The position numbers and the translations under genes were made by a program. This document shows positions 56,168 through 64,000 of a stretch of DNA of 64,000 nucleotides, in pieces (positions within the stretch are counted from its first letter, which is position 1; each line of letters opens with the position of its first letter). Source of the stretch: Piper betle (Eukaryota > Streptophyta > Magnoliopsida > Piperales > Piperaceae). The stretch is from NCBI GenBank assembly GCA_033002965.1, contig JAURVB010013238.1, forward strand, positions 62,001-126,000, read 5' to 3'. Under the pieces are notes generated by a model, which saw only the letters and a list, made by a program, of their open reading frames with translations, was not told the origin of the DNA and did no database searches.

Positions 56168-59100
56168 ATGGCATCCGTTGAAAGCACTAGTACTAGTCCC
56201 GTCGCTAGGCGGAAGAAGTCATCGCCGGGGAAGCTGTCCGTGACTCCAACGACGCCCAAATCCCGCCGCCGCCCTCCTCTGAAGACCATGCGATCGCTTC
56301 CCGTGGAATTCATGGCACTCGAATCGCCTGGCCCTCGCGTTGATGAAAGGGATGCTCCCGCCGCCGAGACATCCACCGACCCCAGCGCGGATCTGGCCGA
56401 TGAAGATTCGCCCTACACGAGCACAACCGTGCCATTGGAAGGAGAAGACGACGTAGAAGCCGGGCCACTGCATGGTGACCCCTCCGTTTCGACGTCCTCT
56501 CCTTTGCCTTTGCCATCTCCTGCTGACGGCAGGTGGAGTGACACAACTGTGTACGGGCCAAAAAAGGTATCATTTCAGCCCGCCTCTCTATTGCCCTTAC
56601 TGGTAACATTCATATTGATCTGCGTTGCGTTCATGTATTGTGTTGTTGGCTCTGTTTACTAAAAGTACGCCTACACCCCACCCCATGGGTTTCCTTAGAT
56701 ACATGCTACATCCAACACTTTGCTTCTCTTCTTTTTGGGTGGGTGACGTCAAATGTAGTGAATTCGGTCTTAGTTTTAACAGCCGTAAAATAAGAAGTAG
56801 AGTATGTATGTATTCACTACTTCTGAACTCCGCAAAATCAGATGTCAGACATTTATACTGCGGTACTTAAAACTTTTTTTGGAGCCATTTGCAAATGTTT
56901 ATTTGATGGTCTGACAATTTGTAAATAATCAAAATCTTTAGCCTAACTCGCAAAAGATGAGACATCTTTTCCCATAGATTTGTTGTATACAACATGGAAG
57001 CTGTTCCCCAATTTTGCATCTTGAATGTGAATTGCTTGCACACACTTTTCCAGTATGAGGATTATTTAATGTTGCTGGTCTTGCTGGCAAAATGTGTGTT
57101 CCTCATTGACTTTTTTTTTTTTTTTTAAATCATAAATGTTGTGCTTTGTACCATCAGAAGCATCAGTCCTCATGGTGTCACCTTCTTAATGGAGATTGGG
57201 TATTGGGAAAGGTCCTATCTTCGTCTGGACACGAGTCTCTTGTTTCCCTTCCAGAAGGGACAGTAAGTTTCTATTACCTGAGTGTGCGTACTTTTTCTTT
57301 TAGTTCTTTGAGCTTAAATATTTTTCATTCTTTGAGCTAGGTGTTAAAGTTGAACAGTGATAGATTACTACCTGCAAACCCTGAAATCTTGGATGGAGTT
57401 GATGACCTAATGCAGCTAAGTTATTTGAATGAACCGTCAGTGTTGTACAATCTTCAGTTCAGATATGGCCGTGACATGATATATGTGAGTCTTGATGTAT
57501 TTTTTTACTTCAGGTTTTTCTTCATCAACTTTTAGGTAATGATTCTTTTCCTGATGCTCTTCTTTCTACAATCTTCAGACAAAAGCGGGACCAGTGCTAG
57601 TTGCTATTAACCCTTTTAAAGAAGTTCCTTTGTATGGAAATAAGTTCATTGAAGCATACAGAAGTAGATCTATTGAGAACCCTCATGTGTATGCTATCGC
57701 TGATACAGCTATCCGCGAAATGACTCGAGGTAATATAATTACCTCTGTTTCAAACTGCAATAATATTACGCTTATGATTTATCTTTGCCAATAATCTGTG
57801 CTTTGTCTTCACATTCAATCTAGGTTGAACTAAAACTTTACTCAGAAATACTGCGCTAATTGATATTTTTTTTTTAATCCTTAATGGGGTTGAATACATA
57901 AGTGATTGTGGTATTTTTTCTCTGCAGATGAGGTTAATCAGTCCATTATAATAAGGTTGGTAAGAATTGCTCTTTTTTCATTTGTGAGATTGATGCTTTC
58001 CTTTTTTTGTTTTTTTGTCTTTTTTTTTTTCAACCTGAAAACCTTGAAAGAGGTATATGGAAGGAATATGAAATCATCATTTTGGCCCCCTTCTCCATTG
58101 ACGAGTATTGAAACTGTTGCTTTTTTATATACGTGTGGTTGTATGTGCTAGTCAAAGTGCTGATTCCAAATTTCTTTTAAAAGCTTTACATGAATTGATA
58201 TTTTAATATCTTTTTGGCATTTATTTTCTAATTTTCTCTCGAGTCAGAAATTGACTCTGTACTTAAAGTAATTATTCTTGGAAGTAAGTGCATCCTAATC
58301 AAAAAATTTTATATTCTCTTAGTGGAGAAAGTGGTGCAGGGAAAACTGAAACAGCAAAAATAGCCATGCAATACTTAGCTGCTCTTGGAGGGGGTAGTGG
58401 AATTGAATATGAAATCTTGCAAACAAATCCAATACTTGAAGCATTTGGAAATGCAAAAACGTCAAGAAATGACAATTCCAGCCGTTTTGTAAGCTGTAAT
58501 TCCATTGATGTAATTTTTTTTTCCAGTCGTAAGATTTATGGGTTTGCTAATTTATTTCATGTTGGTCTTGCAGGGAAAGCTTATTGAGATTCACTTTAGC
58601 GCCACTGGAAAAATTTCCGGTGCAAAAATTCAAACTTGTGAGAACAGATCTCTTTCTTATGCAGATTCACGTTTTCATTTTCTTGAAACTAATATTTTTT
58701 CTTTTGGTTTATATTTGCATTCTGTTGAACATTATTGTGCAGTTCTTCTCGAGAAGGTGTGTTTCTACTTTAATTTGGATCTTGTGCCTCTTTTTTTTGC
58801 GATTTTGACCGCTTTTGTACTAAAACATTATGATTTGTACAGTCTAGAGTAGTTCAGTGCACGGGGAATGAACGTGCCTACCATATTTTTTACCAGCTTT
58901 GTGCTGGAGCACCTGCTGCTCTCCGAGGTTCATCACATTATTAGCTTATTAAAATGATTATGGTGGTGATGAGTATCCTATTTTGTAGACGTTCTAAACT
59001 TTGCATAATATTTCAGAGAAGTTGAATATAAGGATGGCTGATGAATACAAATATTTAAATCAAAGCAATTGTTTCACAATTTCTGGTGTTGATGATGCTG

Positions 59101-62100
59101 AAAGTTTCCGAGGTGTTATGGTACTTAATCATTTCTGTTTAGCAATTGTTTTATAAGAATGAGTGGAGTTCTGTGTGATATGAGATTGGATTCTGTTATC
59201 TGACAGGAAGCTTTGGATATTGTTCACATAAGCAAACAAGATCAAGAAGATGTTTATGGAATGCTTTCTGCTGTTTTATGGCTTGGTAATATATCATTCA
59301 CGGTTATTGATAATGAAAACCATGTTGAACCTGTGGCAGATGAAGGTAGGGCATAAGATTTTGTATTAGGCTGCGATTGGTTAATTGAAGTTACTAAGTC
59401 TGACTTATTGATGAGGGGCATATTGTGATTCACCTTTTCTTGTTTACATATTAGGTTTGCACAGTGTTGCTAAACTGATTGGATGCACTGTTGGAGATCT
59501 GAAATTAACTCTATCAACTCGTAAAATGAGAGTTGGTAATGACAACATTGTTCAGAAACTTACACTATCCCAGGTTTAAATGCAGTTTTGTGGTCTTGAT
59601 TTGATGTAATATCAGTCAATTTATCGACTATTATGTACTGGTTTTATAATTCAATTTCTTCCAGGCCATTGACACAAGGGATGCATTGGCGAAGTCACTA
59701 TATGCCAGTTTGTTTGATTGGTTGGTTGAACAAATTAATAAATCTCTTGGAGTTGGCAAGAGGTGTACTGGAAGGTCCATCAGTATTCTTGATATATATG
59801 GTTTTGAATCTTTTGATGTAGGTGAATGAGAAAGTCACGTTCTTTTTTGTTTATTCTCTACTTTATCTAAGAGACCAAATTGCTGTCTTTCTATCACAGA
59901 CAAACAGCTTTGAGCAATTTTGCATTAATTATGCAAATGAGAGATTGCAACAGCACTTCAATCGCCACTTATTTAAATTGGAACAAGAGGTGATTCTGCT
60001 TAGTAGTGTATTTTCTTTTTCATTATTGCTATGTAGACAGGCTTGCTTACTACTCAAGTATAAACTGCAATTTTACAGGAATATATACAAGATGGTATAG
60101 ATTGGACAAAGGTTGACTTTGAAGACAATCAAGATTGCTTGAATCTCTTTGAGAAAGTATGAATGTGATTATTGCCTATGTATTGTTTTTCTAATTATTA
60201 ACTTTCTCAGTTTATTAGAGAAAGGTATATAGCTGATCTTTTCTCCTTTGAATCTGGTGACTGAATCAAATTACTTTTGCAGAAACCATTAGGACTGTTG
60301 TCTTTGTTGGATGAGGAGTCTACCTTTCCTAATGGCACAGATTTGACATTTGCCAACAAGCTAAAACAACATCTCAATTATAATTCTTGCTTCAGAGGTG
60401 AAAGAGGCAAAGCGTTTGGTGTTCGTCATTTTGCTGGAGAGGTTTGTGAAACAAAAACTTGAATTTGTTTATTTCCCAAGTTATTCATGTAACTAGTATT
60501 TTAGTTATTATTGGTGTATGTTTAGGTTACTTACGATACCAGTGGATTTTTGGAAAAGAATAGAGACCTTTTGCATTTAGATTCCATTAACCTTCTTGCT
60601 ACTTGCAAGTCATCTCTTCCTCCAATATTTGTGTCCACTATGCTTCATCAGTCTGAAAAGTTAATTAGTCAGTTGCATAGATCCAGCCCTGCAGATTCGC
60701 AAAAACTGAGTGTTGCAAGCAAATTTAAGGTAATCTACTTAAATATGTATTCCTTGTTCTTGATTCTAGTGTGAAAGCATAGAAAGCCTTACATACCCTT
60801 CCTGAATGACAGGGTCAACTATTTCAATTGATGCAACGGCTGGAGAACACAACACCACATTTTATACGGTGTATAAAGCCGAACAATTTGCAACTCCCTG
60901 CTATCTATAAACAGGGACTTGTATTACAGCAATTAAGATGTTGTGGAGTACTAGAGGTAGTTCGCATATCAAGATCTGGATACCCTACTAGAATGTCTCA
61001 TCAAAAGTTTGCAAAGAGGTTATCACGTTTCTGTATTATCAGTGGCTTATATTTACTGTCATACATGACAACTAAAATTTTGAATCTGTTATTCTTGATT
61101 TCATTCCCTAAACATTATGCCCCTAGGTATGGGTTTCTTCTACTGGAGAGCGTGGCTTCTCAAGATCCACTTAGTGTATCTGTTGCAATTCTTCATCAGT
61201 TCAATATTCTTCCTGAAATGTACCAAGTTGGGTATACAAAACTATTTTTTCGGCCTGGACAGGTAAAACTTGATTAAGGCTTATCCTCGTTCTTGCTTGT
61301 TTTAAATGTGAAATGCTCTAAAACGATAAACATACTCAAGTGTATATTGATTTGATAGGATGCACATCTTGAGATGATTTCCAATAAAACCATTGGAGAT
61401 GGAATTCTCGAGGGCATGTAATTTGCACATTGGAGAGCAGATTGTTTGAGGATATGATTTGTGATTGCATGCGCTTTGGTTTGGGCATTGTGTCAAAACC
61501 ATGCCTTTGTTCCATCAGAAAGAGGAATGATATGCTATTTTGGGTTGGTAATGAAGACTATAGGAAGGACTAAAATGACTTGCATGAAGATTATTTACAA
61601 AGACATGGAAATTTTAGAATTGAGCATTGATATGTTCTATGAGGGGCTGAAGTGGAGGGAAAGGATCTATATCATTGACCTTGATTATTTGGGATTAGGT
61701 GGATGAAGTCAGTAATGTTAGGCAGAGACAAAGCCGAGTTCTGACACCACGCAAGTCTGTTCTTAATTGCATAGAAGAAGTTTTTGTTCATTAAGATTTC
61801 AACCAAAGGTGAAAAATTAAAGTAAAAAAAACTGCGTGATTAGTGTCTCAAAATAAAGCTAAAAAAGTTGTAATAGTGTACCAAAATAAAGTTACAAAAC
61901 TATGACAAGTTTGTGAAGTTGAGGTGCTACACCAGCCGATTATTTAGATCAGTATACTTGTGTGTTTTATGATAGCTTGACTACATAGAAGTGTTATAGA
62001 TTATTTATTGTTAAATGTTTTCTTTTTAAATTTAATTAATAAGAAAATTATATTAAAACTTTAACTTCCATTATTTTGTGGAAAAATAAAAAATTTATTA

Positions 62101-63418
62101 TTTTTTGTTATAACGTGTAATAAATTATGTAGATTGGTGTGCTTGAAGACACAAGAAATCGCACTCTCCATGGAATTTTAAGAGTGCAGAGCTGTTTCAG
62201 AGGCCATAAAGCTCGTTGTTTTGTCAGATGTCTTAGAATTGGGATTTCAACACTACAGTCATGTATTTTTCCGTTTCTTGTACTTCATGTTTTGTGCAGT
62301 TTAGTTCTGACATTAAATGTTTGTAACTGTATTATCTAATTAACTGCAGATATAAGAGGTGAAAGATCAAGGCGAGAATTCAATATTCTGGTTTGCCGTC
62401 AAAGAGCAGCTCATACAATTCAGAGGCAAATAAAATGCAGAAACTCAAGGCAACAGTTTGTAAATGTACGCAATGCCTCTATTGTAATACAATCTGGTGC
62501 GTCCTGTCACTTTTGATTTGATTGTCCTTCATTCAATTCAATAAGCTTCACTTCAAGTGTTAGAAATCGTACAATTTTTGTTATTTGCAGCAATTCGTGG
62601 TTGGCTGGTTCGAAGGTGTTCAAGCGATCTTGTTATACTAGGGCATCCAAGGAAGCAGGAAAATGCTAAGGCAAGTACTTTTGACAGAGTTCTATTTCTA
62701 TGATAATGATATAGTGATAATGATTTGTTGACATTATTACCAACTATAGGAACTGGAATCTGATCAAGTAGTGGTAAAGCCATCCGTTCTTGCTGAGCTA
62801 CAAAGAAGAGTTCTTAAAGCTGAGGCTGCATTGCGAGAAAAAGAAGAAGAGTGTGACATTTTAAACCAAAGGCTCCAACAGTATGAAAACAGATGGTCAG
62901 AATATGAACTGAAGATGAAATCTATGGAAGAGATATGGCAGAAGCAAATGAGATCCTTGCAGTCCAGCCTCTCCATTGCCAAAAAGAGCCTTGCCATTGA
63001 TGCGGTTGAAAGGAAGTCTGGTGCATCAGAATGGGACCTCAACGATGACAATGCGAGCAGCAAAGCAAAGGAGAGTAATGGGGTGAGGGCTGAACCACGG
63101 GTAATTGACAGAGAGATGAATGCCGGTCTGAGTGTTATAAACCGACTTGCCGAGGAATTTGAGCAACGAAGCCAGGTCTTTGGGGATGATGCAAAATTCT
63201 TAGTCGAAGTGAAATCTGGACAGGCCGAGGCAAGCCTCAACCCGGAGCGTGAGCTTAGAAGATTAAAACAAATTTTTGAGGTGTGGAAAAAGGATTACAA
63301 CTTGAGACTGAGGGAGACCAAGGCGGTTCTTCAGAAGCTAAACAGTGAAGACTCAAACTCAAACTCAGACAAGGCCAAAAAGAAGTGGTGGGGAAGGAGA
63401 AACAGCACAAGAATGTAG
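56168..63418 (+). CDS. Class VIII myosin (ATM1-like), 23 coding exons
   Basis: Plant class VIII myosins are actin motors at plasmodesmata, endosomes and the new cell plate. Exons: 56168-56566, 57158-57262, 57341-57484, 57579-57729, 57928-57955, 58323-58488, 58574-58637, 58743-58756, 58843-58927, 59017-59120, 59207-59345, 59455-59573, 59665-59817, 59900-59989, 60079-60156, 60283-60441, 60526-60729, 60813-61018, 61127-61262, 62133-62262, 62350-62496, 62591-62670, 62750-63418. Every junction is in phase, giving 1189 residues (ATM1 about 1166). Motor motifs are intact: P-loop GESGAGKT, switch I NDNSSRF, switch [10 protein letters not shown], actin-binding HFIRCIKPN. Four IQ-like motifs follow ([44 protein letters not shown]), then a coiled coil from about [20 protein letters not shown] and a basic tail ending [13 protein letters not shown]. 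Exon 8 is 14 nt and exon 5 is 28 nt. Intron 22 uses a GC donor (AAG|GCAAGT). The start is supported by the class VIII-like Ser/Pro-rich N-terminal extension. Confidence 0.93.
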
Positions 63419-64000
63419 CTTAAATGCATTTTGATCTAGTCTTAAGTTAATATCTTGCTATTTTGTATAAATATGTATATTAGAGATTTGTAGTTGGCCG
63501 TGCTATATACATGTAATAAACCTGGCAAGGGAAGATGAGGAAAACAGAAAGCTGCTATTCCAGTTTGATTGGTAGTAAAAACTTAGATGGTGGGAACTCT
63601 CGCGCAGGAGGTAAAAGACGGCTGGGTGGGTATGGAGAAGCGGCTGTCTTTATTGTCAATAAAGATTTTGCATGTTTATCTTTCCATCCCACTTTGTAGA
63701 GGTCGGGTATTCTGCTTTATAGAAAGTGGGCATAATTAAATTTCTTTCTACTTTGTTAAGGTATACGGGTGTCGCTTCCCTATTTCAAATTTCGAAGCGC
63801 ATGATACGTCCAGTGTTCATGCGCCGTCTCCTCCTCTGTTTACTCTCGCTATCTTTCTTTTGGGCCCTGAAGTAGCGGCTGTGCACAAATACCCTTAAGG
63901 CTGCAATTATCAACGGGCATGTTCCCACCTTTTCTCTCAAAAAAACAAAAAAGTTCCCACCTTTATCCTTCAAAAAAAAAAGGCTTCACCTTGTCTTCTT
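63419..64000. other. Downstream of the myosin gene
   Basis: The myosin 3' untranslated region, with a possible aataaa at about 63515, then spacer without a supported gene. A short minus-strand frame near 63785-63973 has no motif. Confidence 0.45.

Noticed and set aside
62764..63240. 158-codon minus-strand frame rich in Ser and Leu
   Set aside because: Exact shadow of the myosin coiled-coil exon.
1..64000. CRISPR array, bacterial operon or biosynthetic cluster
   Set aside because: No spaced direct repeats of CRISPR form and no co-oriented pathway genes; the DNA is eukaryotic and the neighbouring genes are functionally unrelated.

Overview
The window is plant nuclear DNA. Evidence: multi-exon genes with short GT-AG introns, plastid and plant-only families (thioredoxin x, NTMC2-type SMP-C2 protein, class VIII myosin, DUF4408/DUF761 protein), Copia and Gypsy retrotransposons, a hAT transposon and many (TA)n microsatellites. 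A GNA-type mannose-binding lectin gene and the fit of several genes to monocot-like versions suggest a monocot, probably not a grass. That is inference; the species cannot be named from the sequence alone.

Layout. 1-3.6 kb: AT-rich flank and a decayed tRNA 2-thiouridylase (TRMU/MnmA) fragment. 3.6-7.5 kb (-): NTMC2T5-like SMP/C2 lipid-transfer gene with a 19-nt microexon, a GC-AG intron and a frameshift before its C-terminal hydrophobic exon. 9.1-9.7 kb (-): decayed CCB3/YggT copy. 11.1-13.6 kb (+): DHHC protein S-acyltransferase. 17.4-19.1 kb (+): plastid thioredoxin x. 20.1-20.5 kb (-): GNA-type lectin. 21.37-25.93 kb: non-autonomous hAT element with an 8-bp target duplication, holding one Gypsy-type LTR and a Pol III-like unit. 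28 kb (+): BolA-like protein. 29.2 kb: degenerate tRNA-Thr-like sequence beside a 28-bp triplicate. 32.1-34.2 kb (+): ARF-GAP of the AGD15 type. 39-40 kb (+): DUF4408/DUF761 membrane protein.

41-44.4 kb holds a decayed Copia element meeting a decayed Gypsy element head-on. 47.7-53.3 kb is a mosaic: a GC-rich foldback, fragments of four unrelated genes (SYP7 syntaxin, PPR, HAD nucleotidase, aspartic protease) and a large inverted repeat. 53.41-54.03 kb is a TRIM-like miniature retroelement with a third LTR in inverted orientation, the whole flanked by CTAAC. 56.2-63.4 kb (+): a complete 23-exon class VIII myosin with 14-nt and 28-nt microexons and a GC-AG intron.

The intact genes are unrelated housekeeping or cell-biology genes with no operon-like link. 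No new multi-gene system is evident. The most unusual signals are the microexons and GC-AG introns, the three-LTR TRIM compound, the nested hAT/LTR element and the gene-fragment island. Exon borders were read by eye from splice signals, phase continuity and remembered family homology; no search was run.
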